Assembly (NCBI RefSeq): GCF_029626155.1
Contig: NZ_JARUBL010000001.1
Span: 3,700,501 to 3,764,500, forward strand
Length of the DNA: 64,000 nt
Direction: 5' to 3'
Source: Solwaraspora sp. WMMD1047
GTDB taxonomy: Bacteria > Actinomycetota > Actinomycetes > Mycobacteriales > Micromonosporaceae
Shown piece by piece: positions 38,510 through 47,470 of the stretch. The position numbers were made by a program, and so were the translations under genes. The notes beneath the pieces are model-generated. The model did no database searches and was not told where the DNA came from. It saw only the letters and a program-made list of their open reading frames with translations. How positions within the stretch are numbered: the first letter of the stretch is position 1; each line of letters starts with the position of its first letter.

Positions 38510-38698
38510 TTACTGGATGCGCAGGGCGTAGAGGGCAGAACTGCCCTTGCCGTTGTCCAGTTCGGCAATCCGGAGGTCGCCGACGGGGACCGTGATCGTC
38601 TGGCCGGTGGCGCCACTGCCAGCGTCGACCCGAACCTCGACCGTCCCGTGCTCCGGCAGCGACCGTGGGCCGACCGCCAGGACTTCGGAGTGTGCCAT
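38510..38698 (-). CDS. Small hypothetical protein
   Basis: This 62-aa protein from ATG 38698 has GGAGGG eight bases upstream. It is predicted as beta-rich (HGTVEVRVDAGSG, TITVPVGDLRIAELDNGKG) with no signal peptide. It is divergent from the XRE regulator gene, a common arrangement for small regulator partners. No family recognised. Confidence 0.65.
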   Translation of the reverse strand: MAHSEVLAVGPRSLPEHGTVEVRVDAGSGATGQTITVPVGDLRIAELDNGKGSSALYALRIQ

Positions 38699-38859
38699 AG
38701 AACATCCCTCCTGCTCACGCGAACCGCGAGACTCATGGGCAATAACAGCGGACAGCCCATGATGTCGCCGGAATGTCGTCCTACGCGACGGCGTTCGAGG
38801 CGACTTTCCGGCGGCATTCGGGGTGACATTTCGGCGACATTGAATCTATGCTCGCCTCC

Positions 38860-39618
38860 ATGACGACCAGGTCTAACGCGACGCTCCGCGCGGTGCGCAT
38901 GGGTCTACTCATGAGTCAGGACGACTTCGCCCGTGCCCTGCGCGAAGCCGGCGCACGCGCCGGAGTGCCGAATGACGCCAACAAGCGGCTGGTCCAGCGC
39001 TGGGAGGCGGGTCTCATCGTGTCGCCGCGCCCGGCGTACGCCCGCGCTCTGGAGGTCGTCACAGGGCTGCCGATCGGGTCGCTCGGATTCACCTTGGCCG
39101 CCGTGTCGCGCACCGAGGGCATCTCAGACGACGGGCGGGGTGGTCACGATCTGGACCCGCCAGCGGTCGAGAAACCCGCTGAGGTGCGGCAGCCCGCACC
39201 GGGCGGCAACTACTCCGGCGTATGGCTGTCCCGCTACGAGTACTACAGCTCAGGCCGGGGCGATACGTTCACCGGCCGGCACTACGTGGTCCTGCTCCAG
39301 CATGGTGACCGACTCACCGTGCGGAGCCTGCCGGGCTCGTCGGACTCGCCGCTCACCATGGACCTCACCGTGGATGGCAGCGTCATCACCGGGACATGGG
39401 TCGAACAGACCGCGCCGCAGGGCTACTACCGGGGCGCCCGCTACCACGGCGCGATCCAGCTCCTGGCCGAGCCGACCAGGCGTCGGCTGACTGGGAAGTG
39501 GGTCGGCTTCGGCAAGGAGATGGACGTCAACACCGGCCCGTGGGAACTGGTCTTCGAGGACGCCAGCACGAACAAGGCGACGCTGGCGAGATACGACCGG
39601 CGACCCGATCCCGAGTAG
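38860..39618 (+). CDS. XRE-type regulator with C-terminal beta domain
   Basis: This 252-aa protein, counted from ATG 38860 (an ATG 12 nt earlier is also in frame), has an N-terminal helix-turn-helix (RMGLLMSQDDFARALREAG, KRLVQRWEAG). About residues 90-250 form a beta-rich region (YSGVWLSRYEYYSSGRGDTF, VVLLQHGDRLTVRSLPGS, GTWVEQTAPQGYYRG) resembling a lipocalin-like or ligand-sensing fold. It likely controls itself and the small divergent gene. Confidence 0.75.
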   Translation: MTTRSNATLRAVRMGLLMSQDDFARALREAGARAGVPNDANKRLVQRWEAGLIVSPRPAYARALEVVTGLPIGSLGFTLAAVSRTEGISDDGRGGHDLDPPAVEKPAEVRQPAPGGNYSGVWLSRYEYYSSGRGDTFTGRHYVVLLQHGDRLTVRSLPGSSDSPLTMDLTVDGSVITGTWVEQTAPQGYYRGARYHGAIQLLAEPTRRRLTGKWVGFGKEMDVNTGPWELVFEDASTNKATLARYDRRPDPE

Positions 39619-39716
39619 GTCGTACCGCAGGGTCACCTACGGCTACCCGTACCGGCCGCCGAGGTGTTGTGGGAACCGGGGATGGCGAAGGTGCTCGCTG
39701 TCGGCCATGCGTCGGG

Positions 39717-39804
39717 TGTCCGATCCGGCAACCCCGAATCGGCTTGATCAACTTAGTAGCCGTCCGTTTTGCCGGAATCTGGGATGGGGTCGGGGCGTTA
39801 CACC
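39717..39804 (+). promoter_or_regulatory. Cassette 5 upstream element and ECF-like promoter (long subtype)
   Basis: TGTCC at 39717, then a CCGAT/ATCGG inverted repeat (39720-39724, 39738-39742) not present in cassettes 1, 3 and 4, GATCAACTTAG block, GGAAT at 39774-39778, 18-nt spacer, GTT at 39797-39799. Confidence 0.6.
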
Positions 39805-39808
39805 CGGC

Positions 39809-39972
39809 GTACGACCGCAGGACCACGCCCCGCCTCCGGGCTGGCTGGCGTTTGGCGCCCGGTCGTGCATCCCCCTCATGAAGTCGTGCTCTGCCTTCCT
39901 GGAGCGCGCCGGCATCTTTCGTGTCCCCCCGACGCGTGGGTGCTGACCCCCGATCGGAAGGACTGATCTTTG
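39809..39972 (+). ncRNA. Cassette 5 structured 5' leader
   Basis: S1 is 39809-39817 with 39860-39868. H2 is CGTGCTC (39885-39891) with GAGCGCG (39902-39908), including one T-G pair. CCTTCC is 39894-39899 and Shine-Dalgarno is 39956-39961. Confidence 0.65.
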
Positions 39973-40581
39973 ATGAACACGAACATCTTCGAGAACAGCA
40001 AGCTCCGCAAGGTTGCTCTGGGTGTCGCCGGTGTGGCGTTCGTCGGTGGCGTGACCGCCGGCCCGGCCATCACGGCCTCGCTGGACGAGACTGCTGCGCC
40101 GATGACGACCGTCGCCTCGGTGACCACCGAGAAGCCGGACGCGGCGAAGCTGATCCCGAACGGCACCCAGGGTGCCCAGCAGTCTGTCGAGTGGAACGAC
40201 GAGCAGATCGCCAATGCGAAGGCCATCATCGAGGCCACCAAGGCCAACGGGATGGACGAGCGGGCCGCCGTGATCGCGGTCGCTACCGCGATGCAGGAGT
40301 CGACGCTGAACAACTTCGGTCACCTCGGTGACCGTAACGACCACGACTCGCAGGGCCTGTTCCAGCAGCGTCCGTCGTCGGGTTGGGGCTCGGTCGAGCA
40401 GATCACCGACCCCGAGTACGCGACCACCGCGTTCCTGAAGGCGCTGAAGCAGGTCGACGGCTGGGAAGAGCTGCCGCTGACCGCTGCCGCCCAGACGGTG
40501 CAGGTGTCGGCGTTCCCGGATCACTACGCCAAGTGGGAGCAGGCGGCCGCCGACCTGGTCGCCGAACACTGGAACAGCTAA
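39973..40581 (+). CDS. Secreted lysozyme-like protein, paralog 5
   Basis: This 202-aa copy keeps the full catalytic-type domain. The linker after the signal peptide is the most divergent of the main group (AAPMTTVASVTTEKPDAAKL instead of the usual MAPTAAVAAEKPDTAKL). Cleavage probably occurs near residue 33 (AGPAITA). Confidence 0.85.
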   Translation: MNTNIFENSKLRKVALGVAGVAFVGGVTAGPAITASLDETAAPMTTVASVTTEKPDAAKLIPNGTQGAQQSVEWNDEQIANAKAIIEATKANGMDERAAVIAVATAMQESTLNNFGHLGDRNDHDSQGLFQQRPSSGWGSVEQITDPEYATTAFLKALKQVDGWEELPLTAAAQTVQVSAFPDHYAKWEQAAADLVAEHWNS

Positions 40582-40600
40582 TCGAAAAGCACCATCCGGC

Positions 40601-40636
40601 GTGGGCCGGGTCCCGTACCACGGGGACCCGGCCCAC
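40601..40636 (+). terminator. Terminator of cassette 5
   Basis: Perfect 14-bp stem GTGGGCCGGGTCCC / GGGACCCGGCCCAC; it also faces the convergent gene ending at 40656. Confidence 0.8.
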
Positions 40637-40655
40637 CCGTGTCTGCGGCGTCAGC

Positions 40656-43600
40656 TCACCTGCCGTACACCTCGAAGGTGAACAGCGAATAGCCCCACGC
40701 GGTGCCCCGGGCCGTGCCGTTGATCCGCACGTAGCGGCCGGTCGCCCCCAGCCCGGCGTGGTCGTCCTCGCCGCCGTCGCCGGCGGTCACGGACCGGACC
40801 GTGGTCCAGTCCGAACCGTTCGCCGAGGTCTGGATCTGGTACGCCGATCCGTACGCCGCCTCCCAGACCAGCCGGACCCGGTCCAGGGCGTACGACTGGC
40901 CGAGGTCGACCTGGATCCACTGCGGGTCGGCGAAGGCGCTCGACCAGCGGGTGGTCGCCGACCCGTCCACCGCCGCCGAGGCCGGGAACGCGGCCGACTC
41001 GACGCTCGACGCGGTGGCCGGCTTGTTGAGCGCCAGGTTCGTCGAGGTGGGTGGCGCCCCGGTGAAGGTGAACTCGTCGATGTCGAGCAGTGAGCCCGCC
41101 CCGCCGGTGAAGACCAGGTACAGGGTGTGCGTACCCGATGGTGGGGTGACCGTGCCCGTCACGGTGGTCCAGGTTTCCCAGCCGCCGGTCGGGGCGACGG
41201 TGGCCGTGCCGACCACCGGCCCGGTGGGCGAGCCGGTGCGCAGCGAGATGGTGCCGCCCGCGCCCGCCGAGGCGACCCGGGCGGTGAACGAGGTGACCCC
41301 GGCCAGGTGGTACGGCGTGAACGAGAGCCAGTCGCCGTTCTCGATGTAGCCGACCGCGCTGCCGCCGTGCGCCGACGGCTTCGCCACCACGGTCACCCCC
41401 TGGTGGGCGCCGAAGTGCTCGGCCTGCCGGGTCCTCGGCTGCAGCACCACCGGCGATGACACCACGGCGGTGGTCGAACCGGCCGGGGTGTACTCGGCGC
41501 TGATCACCCCGAAGATGTTGGCGTTCGGGTCGTGCTCGCCGTCGACGGTGGTCTGGATCGTCCCGGAACAGCCGGTCGTGTTGACGATCGGATGCCCGTG
41601 GCTGTCGTGGCCGAGGATGTAGCTGACCCGGACCCGGGCGCAGTCGACGGTCGCCGCGTTCGGGTCGGTGACGGCGACCTGGAACGGGATCGCGTCGCCG
41701 AAGCTGAACAGCCGCCCGTCGACCGGCGTGGTCAGCCGGACGGTGGCCTGCCCGACCCTGACGACCACGCTGGCCGTGGCCCGCCGGCCGGTCGAGTCGG
41801 TAACCGTCAGGGTCGCGGTGTACTCGCCGTTCGCGGAGTACGTGAACGACGGGTTCGGCGCGGTCGAGTCGGTGCTGCCGTTCGTGGTGAAGTCCCAGGC
41901 GTAGCTGATCGCGTCGCCGTCCGGGTCGGCCGTCCCGGCCGAGCTGAACTGCACGGTCAGTGGCGCGTTGCCGCTGGTCGGCGTCGCGGCGGCCACCGGG
42001 ATCGGGGCCCGCCCGGAACCGGTGTTGTAGCCGATGCGGTACAGCGCCGAGTTGGCGTCGCCGCCGAACCAGCCGGTGCCGTAGTCGAGGACGTAGAGCG
42101 CGCCGTCGGGGCCGAACTCCATGTCCATCACCTGGGTGCCGCTCCACGGGAAGTTCTCGATGGCGCCCACCCCGCCGCCACCGGTGAGGGTGACCGTCCG
42201 GATCCAGCGCCGGCCGAACTCGCCGAGGAACACCTTGCCGCTCATCGAGGCCGGGAACTTGACGTCCGAGACGAGCGCCGGGTCGTGCCGGTAGACGGTG
42301 CCGCCCATCGGGGAGAGGCTGCCGCAGCAGATTCCCGGCGGGTCCTGGCCGCCGCCGTACGGCAGCCACGCCGACCGGCTGGCCGGCAGCCGGCCGATCC
42401 CGGTGTTGTTGCGGGAGTTGTTCGTCGGGCCGCCGGCGCAGTCGAAGGTGCCGTTCGACGGGCCGCTGGGGAAGGTGTACTCGTGGTAGGGCAGGTTGCG
42501 GTTGGTGCAGTACGGCCAGCCGTAGAAGCCCGGCTCGGTGATCCGCTCGAAGGAGACGTCACCGGCCGGCCCGCGGTTCGGGTCGGCGGTGCCCGCGTCC
42601 GGGCCGTAGTCGCCGAGGTAGACCACGCCGGTGGCCTTGTCGACGCTCATCCGGAACGGGTTGCGGAAGCCCATCGCGTAGATCTCCGGGCGGGTGTTGG
42701 CGGTGCCGGGTGCGAACATGTTGCCGGCCGGCACGGTGTAGCCGCCGCCAGCCGACGGCCGGATCCGCAGCACCTTGCCGCGCAGGTCGTTGCTGTTGGC
42801 CGAGGTGCGCTGCGCGTCGAAGGCGGGGTTGCGGTCGGTCCGCTCGTCGATCGGGGCGTAGCCGGCGGAGTCGAACGGGTTGGTGTCGTCGCCGGTGGAG
42901 AGGTACAGGTTGCCGGCGGCGTCGAAGTCCAGGTCGCCGCCGACGTGACAGCACATGCCCCGGCTGGTGGGGATGTCGATGACCGTGACGGCCGACTGCA
43001 GGTTCAGGGTGTGGTCGGCGTTCACGGTGAACCGGGAGACCCGGTTGACGCCGTTGAAGGGGGCGAAGTCGGCGGGGGTGCCGGTGGCGGGCGCGCCGCC
43101 GGCCGGGGTGTTCAGCGGCGGGGCGTAGAACAGGTACACCCAGCGGTTGGTGGCGAAGTTCGGGTCGGCCTTGATGCTCTGCAGGCCCTCCTCGTCGTGG
43201 GTGTAGACCGGGATCGTGCCGGCCACCTTCGTGTTGCCGGCCGGGTCGGTGTAGCGGACGACACCGTCCCGGGAGGTGTGCAGCACGCCCCGGTTCGGCA
43301 GCACCGTCAGGCCCATCGGCTCGCCGGTCTCGGCGACGCCCTTGGCCAGGGTCTGGGTCTCGTAGCCGGGCTGCTGGCCGGCCGAGCAGCCGCCGGTGCC
43401 CAGCGCCGCGTACCGGATGCCGCCGAGCAGGTGGGTCCGGAAGTTGGCCTCGCTGTAGCTGGCCGCGGTGTGGCCCATGCCGGTGTACCAGGACCGGCCG
43501 CCGTCGTAGCCGTGGCACCAGGCGATCGGGTGGTCGGCGCCCATCGTGCCGCCGGTGTAGGTCGACTCGTCGAGGGTGGCGAGCACGTGCACGTCGCCGC

Positions 43601-44129
43601 GCGGGTTGTCGCGGTAGTTGTACCACTCGTCGTGCCGCTGCCAGGCGGTCGGCAGGCCGGCGGTGGAGGGGTGCGTCGGGTCCTCGATCCGGACGGTCGC
43701 GTCCTGGTTGGCGGGGTGGCTGGCGAAGTAGGCGCCGACCAGGCCGCCGTACCAGGGCCAGTCGTACTCGGTGTCGGAGGCGGCGTGCACGCCGACGTAG
43801 CCGCCGCCGGCCCGCAGGTAGCCCTCGAACGCGGTCTGCTGGCTGGCGTTGAGCACGTCGCCGGTGGTGGAGAGCCAGACGACGGCGTCGAAGCGGGCCA
43901 GGTTCGCGGTGGTGAACTGGCCGGCGTCCTCGGTCGTCTCGACGGTGAAGTTGTGCTGCGTGGCCAGCTGACCGATCGCGGTGATGCCGGCCGGGATGGA
44001 GTCGTGCCGGAAGCCGGCGGTCTTGCTGAAGATCAGGACGGTGAAGTCTGCCTGGGCCTGCGCGGGGGTGGCGGTGAAGCCGACGAGGCACATGAGCAGG
44101 ACAGCACCCATCGACAATCTTCGTAACAT
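40656..44129 (-). CDS. Secreted ThuA / glucose-sorbosone dehydrogenase / PKD / CBM protein
   Basis: A 1157-aa exported modular protein. In order: signal peptide (LLMCLVGFTATPAQAQA); ThuA-like domain about 28-245 (VGVHAASDTEYDWPWYGGLVG); Glc/sorbosone dehydrogenase-type beta-propeller about 265-690 (MCCHVGGDLDFDAAGNLYLS, GFRNPFRMSVD); PKD-like domain about 700-790 (DGDAISYAWDFTT); a short Ig-like domain; CBM6-like domain about 890-1015; and a C-terminal F5/8-type (CBM32) domain (LALNKPATASSVES, WIQVDLGQSYALDRVRLVWE). It probably binds and oxidises or hydrolyses extracellular polysaccharide. ATG 44129 is fixed by the signal peptide. Confidence 0.9.
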   Translation of the reverse strand: MLRRLSMGAVLLMCLVGFTATPAQAQADFTVLIFSKTAGFRHDSIPAGITAIGQLATQHNFTVETTEDAGQFTTANLARFDAVVWLSTTGDVLNASQQTAFEGYLRAGGGYVGVHAASDTEYDWPWYGGLVGAYFASHPANQDATVRIEDPTHPSTAGLPTAWQRHDEWYNYRDNPRGDVHVLATLDESTYTGGTMGADHPIAWCHGYDGGRSWYTGMGHTAASYSEANFRTHLLGGIRYAALGTGGCSAGQQPGYETQTLAKGVAETGEPMGLTVLPNRGVLHTSRDGVVRYTDPAGNTKVAGTIPVYTHDEEGLQSIKADPNFATNRWVYLFYAPPLNTPAGGAPATGTPADFAPFNGVNRVSRFTVNADHTLNLQSAVTVIDIPTSRGMCCHVGGDLDFDAAGNLYLSTGDDTNPFDSAGYAPIDERTDRNPAFDAQRTSANSNDLRGKVLRIRPSAGGGYTVPAGNMFAPGTANTRPEIYAMGFRNPFRMSVDKATGVVYLGDYGPDAGTADPNRGPAGDVSFERITEPGFYGWPYCTNRNLPYHEYTFPSGPSNGTFDCAGGPTNNSRNNTGIGRLPASRSAWLPYGGGQDPPGICCGSLSPMGGTVYRHDPALVSDVKFPASMSGKVFLGEFGRRWIRTVTLTGGGGVGAIENFPWSGTQVMDMEFGPDGALYVLDYGTGWFGGDANSALYRIGYNTGSGRAPIPVAAATPTSGNAPLTVQFSSAGTADPDGDAISYAWDFTTNGSTDSTAPNPSFTYSANGEYTATLTVTDSTGRRATASVVVRVGQATVRLTTPVDGRLFSFGDAIPFQVAVTDPNAATVDCARVRVSYILGHDSHGHPIVNTTGCSGTIQTTVDGEHDPNANIFGVISAEYTPAGSTTAVVSSPVVLQPRTRQAEHFGAHQGVTVVAKPSAHGGSAVGYIENGDWLSFTPYHLAGVTSFTARVASAGAGGTISLRTGSPTGPVVGTATVAPTGGWETWTTVTGTVTPPSGTHTLYLVFTGGAGSLLDIDEFTFTGAPPTSTNLALNKPATASSVESAAFPASAAVDGSATTRWSSAFADPQWIQVDLGQSYALDRVRLVWEAAYGSAYQIQTSANGSDWTTVRSVTAGDGGEDDHAGLGATGRYVRINGTARGTAWGYSLFTFEVYGR

Positions 44130-44638
44130 GGTCGGTCGCCCCTTTTCCTGTGTCGTACGAGGACGGACGGGCGTGCCCCGACCACGCCGGACGATGTCGG
44201 TCCAGTGACGCGCATCGTTCTGTTCGAACCATAGGAAATTCTTAACAACCTGTCCAGATGTTTCGGCCAAAGTGATTGGACTTTTAGTCGATGTTGCGAA
44301 AGTTGGTGGCGGACCGGCGGTAGCCGCAGGACGACGCAACCCGTTTGCTGTCAAGGCACCGCGTCGTTCCGCCTCCAACGGGGATGCGCCAGCGAACTTT
44401 CGCTGCACAAAGACAATCGACACCTATGGTCGAACCGGACAAAACGTCATTGTCGCGCCAGCTCGCATTAATCGAGAATCATCGATTAGAGGGCTGTGGG
44501 TCTGGGTGGAGGGCGACCTCGACGTGATCCCGCCGTACGTGACCGCGCGTCAAGACGTCCGGGTGCGCGCCGCGTACGACCTGGCGGGGTCAGGCAGCTC
44601 CCCGGAGTAACCCCATCGACTCCGCCTGGAGGAAAGCC
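44130..44638. other. Divergent regulatory region between two secreted carbohydrate-active genes
   Basis: This 509-nt, relatively AT-rich region has no convincing gene. GTTCGAACCATAGG (44222-44235) is matched in inverted orientation by CCTATGGTCGAAC (44423-44435), one copy near each divergent gene. The first overlaps an imperfect palindrome, TAGGAAATTCTTA. Another palindrome, TTAATCG/CGATTAG, lies at 44468-44489. These are candidate operators for a shared regulator. Confidence 0.5.
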
Positions 44639-46390
44639 GTGCACATCAACCGGTATCGATCACGGCCGTTATCGGCCGCGGTGGTGACCGCGCTCGCCGC
44701 CACCGGCGCCGTGGTCGTCTCACTGACCCCCGCCCATGCCGCCACCGGATGCGGCGTCACCTACTCGGTCGCCTCCCAGTGGCAGGGCGGCTTCACCGGG
44801 AACGTGGTGCTGACAAACCTCGGCGACCCGGTCAGCTCATGGACCCTGACCTGGACATTCGCCGACGGGCAGCGGGTCACCCAGCCCTGGAACTCCACCG
44901 TGTCGCAGAGCGGCAACCAGGTGACCGCCCGCAACGTCAGCTACAACGGCAGCCTCGCCACCGGGGCGAGCACGTCGTTCGGCTTCAACGGAGCCTGGTC
45001 CGGGAGCAACCCCGTGCCGACCAGCTTCGCCATGAACGGCACGGCCTGCACCGGCGCGCCGTCGACCGGCAACCCGACCACGCCACCTCCGACCGGCCAG
45101 CCACCCACCAGCCCGCCACCCAGCACCCCACCGCCCAGCAACCCGCCGGGTAATCCCAGTTGGGGACAGGGGCTGCCGCCGGCGGACGCCCCGACCAGCC
45201 GGGCGTACGAGCGGATCCGCACCGGGGTCGACTACCTGCCGCGCAGCGGCGAGTGCTCGGTGGACATCCACCGGCGGTACTGGACGTACGGACCCGACGG
45301 GAAGGTCTACCCCACCTGGCACCCGGCCCGGGACCCCAGCGGATGCGCCTTCGGGCACGAGCACGGCGACGATCCGCGTACCTCGGACCTGTTCGCCACC
45401 GCCGGCTGGCCGGCCTTCGGCTACACCAGCGAGGTGATGGCCACCTCGCTGGCCGAGACCAGCCAGCGGCACGAGGACCACGTCGGGCACAAGGTGCTGT
45501 CGGTCAACAACGTCAACGTCATCCAGGGTGACAACGGCAGCAGCTTCTTCCCGCCGCAGGGCACCGTCATCGCCGTCTGCGACGTGCTGCTCAAGTTCCA
45601 CCAGGGCACCCACTCCAAGGACGCCTTCACCAACAACATCCACGAGCTGATCTACAACAGCCGGTGCCAGCGCGGCAACGGCGGGGCGGTCACCGAGGCG
45701 AGGTTCAGCCTGATGATCCCCCTCGGCCGGGCCGGCGGATTCAGCCCCAGCGAATGCCCGGGCTTCGGCGGCCAGTTCATCAACGTCGGGCCCGCGGTGC
45801 CGGCGGACTCGCCCTCGGAGAACCGTTCGCTGGGTCGGCTGATCACCGAACCGGGCTGCGTCCAGGCGATCCGCGAGGGTCGCACCCACAACGACCCGCT
45901 CTACCCGAACCCGGTGCCGTTCACCGTCTCCGACATGGACGACTTCTGGTTCGCCGATGTCCAGGTGACCGGTTCCGGGCTCAGCTTCCGCCTGGCACCG
46001 CTGTTCTACGTGGTCAACCCGTCGCGCTACTACGACCCGGCCCAGCCGGACCGGCTCGGCCGGATCGTCGACCTCTGCTACACGAACCTCGCCGGTGGCA
46101 GCTACTGCGAGGAGGTCCGCCGGATCACCCAGCAGACCGGGCAGCAGATCGCCTGGGACGACCCGCGCTCGCCGTTCAAGGGCACCCTGCGGGAGTTCCG
46201 GCCGGGCACCTTCACGGTCCAGAACAGCGGCCCCACCACGGTCTACACCGACGTGTACGGCCGGAACGCCTCCACCACGCCGTTCACCGGCTCGATCCAG
46301 CAGTACTTCTCGGGCAACTCCTCGACACCGCTCTACGTCCGGGGTGCGACGAGGGACTACGCCACCGACCAGGTCCGCGCGCCAAACTGA
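44639..46390 (+). CDS. Secreted CBM2 protein with unrecognised C-terminal domain
   Basis: This 583-aa protein starts at GTG 44639 behind GGAGG. The signal peptide is followed by a family 2 cellulose/chitin-binding module (about 37-140; CGVTYSVASQWQGGFTGNV, SWTLTWTFADGQ, SFGFNGAWSGSNPVPTSFAM) and a Pro/Thr linker (about 145-178). The 400-aa C-terminal region has two His-rich stretches (GCAFGHEHGDDPRTSDLF, RHEDHVGHKVLSVNN) and KFHQGTHSKDAFTNN. I do not recognise this domain; the His/Asp pattern suggests metal binding. It may be a polysaccharide-active enzyme. Confidence 0.8.
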   Translation: MHINRYRSRPLSAAVVTALAATGAVVVSLTPAHAATGCGVTYSVASQWQGGFTGNVVLTNLGDPVSSWTLTWTFADGQRVTQPWNSTVSQSGNQVTARNVSYNGSLATGASTSFGFNGAWSGSNPVPTSFAMNGTACTGAPSTGNPTTPPPTGQPPTSPPPSTPPPSNPPGNPSWGQGLPPADAPTSRAYERIRTGVDYLPRSGECSVDIHRRYWTYGPDGKVYPTWHPARDPSGCAFGHEHGDDPRTSDLFATAGWPAFGYTSEVMATSLAETSQRHEDHVGHKVLSVNNVNVIQGDNGSSFFPPQGTVIAVCDVLLKFHQGTHSKDAFTNNIHELIYNSRCQRGNGGAVTEARFSLMIPLGRAGGFSPSECPGFGGQFINVGPAVPADSPSENRSLGRLITEPGCVQAIREGRTHNDPLYPNPVPFTVSDMDDFWFADVQVTGSGLSFRLAPLFYVVNPSRYYDPAQPDRLGRIVDLCYTNLAGGSYCEEVRRITQQTGQQIAWDDPRSPFKGTLREFRPGTFTVQNSGPTTVYTDVYGRNASTTPFTGSIQQYFSGNSSTPLYVRGATRDYATDQVRAPN

Positions 46391-46544
46391 TCAGGTCGGG
46401 CTGATGGAGGTGCCCGTGGCGGAGTTGTCCGCCGCGGGCACCTCGCCCGCCGGCCGAGGCGGGTGGGCGGATTGTCGGGTGATGCACCGGGCCGCCGAGC
46501 TGCTCACCGACCAGGCTGTCCGCGGTGACCTGGATGCGTCGGGG

Positions 46545-46632
46545 TGTCCGATCCGAGGCCCCGAGATCGGCTTGATCAACTTAGTGGCGGTCCGTTTTGC
46601 CGGAATCTGGGATGGGCCGGGGGCGTTACACC
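46545..46632 (+). promoter_or_regulatory. Cassette 6 upstream element and ECF-like promoter (long subtype)
   Basis: TGTCC at 46545, CCGATC/GATCGG inverted repeat (46548-46553, 46565-46570), GGAAT at 46602-46606, 18-nt spacer, GTT at 46625-46627. The stretch 46391-46544 before it shows no gene. Confidence 0.6.
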
Positions 46633-46636
46633 CGGC

Positions 46637-46797
46637 GTACGACCGCAGGACCACGCCCCGCCTCCGGGCCGGTTGGTGTAGGCGCCCGGTCGTGTATCCC
46701 CTGAAGTCGTGCTCTGCCTTCCTGGAGCACGCCGGCACCTTTTCGTGTCCCCCCGACGCGGTGGTGCCGTACCCCCGATCGGAAGGACTGATCTTTG
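46637..46797 (+). ncRNA. Cassette 6 structured 5' leader
   Basis: S1 is 46637-46645 with CGGTCGTGT at 46687-46695 (terminal G-T pair). H2 is CGTGCTC (46708-46714) with GAGCACG (46725-46731); its third pair is T-A where cassette 5 has T-G and cassette 3 C-G. CCTTCC is 46717-46722 and Shine-Dalgarno is 46781-46786. Confidence 0.65.
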
Positions 46798-47406
46798 ATG
46801 AACACGAACATCTTCGAGAACAGCAAGCTTCGTAAGGCTGCGCTGGGTGTTGCTGGTCTGGCGTTCGTCGGTGGCGTGACCGCCGGCCCGGCCGTGACCA
46901 CTGCTCTGGATGAGGGTGCCCGCTCTATGGCGCCGACTGCCGCCGTTGCGGCGGAGAAGCCGGACACGGCGAAGCTGATCCCGAACGGCACCCAGGGTGT
47001 GCAGCAGGACGTGGAGTGGAACGAGGAGCAGGTTGGTAACGCGAAGGCCATCATCGAGGCCACCAAGGCCAACGGGATGGACGAGCGGGCCGCCGTGATC
47101 GCGGTTGCTACCGCGATGCAGGAGTCGACGCTGAACAACTTCGGTCACCTCGGTGACCGTAACGACCACGACTCGCAGGGCCTTTTCCAGCAGCGCCCGT
47201 CCAGTGGCTGGGGCACGGTGGAGCAGATCACTGATCCCGAGTACGCCACGACCGCGTTCCTGAAGGCGCTCAAGCAGGTCGACGGCTGGGAAGAGTTGCC
47301 GCTGACCGCCGCTGCGCAGACCGTCCAGGTGTCGGCGTTCCCGGACCACTACGCCAAGTGGGAGCAGGCGGCTGCTGACCTGGTCGCCGAACACTGGAAC
47401 AGCTAA
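46798..47406 (+). CDS. Secreted lysozyme-like protein, paralog 6
   Basis: This 202-aa copy is distinguished by GTQGVQQDVEWNEEQVGNAK in the linker and PSSGWGTVEQ in the domain, the latter shared with paralog 3. The presumed catalytic Glu and the signal peptide are intact. Confidence 0.85.
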   Translation: MNTNIFENSKLRKAALGVAGLAFVGGVTAGPAVTTALDEGARSMAPTAAVAAEKPDTAKLIPNGTQGVQQDVEWNEEQVGNAKAIIEATKANGMDERAAVIAVATAMQESTLNNFGHLGDRNDHDSQGLFQQRPSSGWGTVEQITDPEYATTAFLKALKQVDGWEELPLTAAAQTVQVSAFPDHYAKWEQAAADLVAEHWNS

Positions 47407-47413
47407 GTCGAGC

Positions 47414-47453
47414 AGTAATGGGCCGGATCCCGACCGGGATCCGGCCCATTACT
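47414..47453 (+). terminator. Terminator of cassette 6
   Basis: Perfect 18-bp stem running from AGTAATGGGCC to GGCCCATTACT with loop GACC. Confidence 0.85.
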
Positions 47454-47470
47454 CGTCTCAGCAGGCTGGC

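Noticed and set aside
44272-44610. 112-aa ORF in the divergent intergenic region
   Set aside because: It has no ribosome site, no recognisable domain, and covers the candidate operator and promoter sequences.
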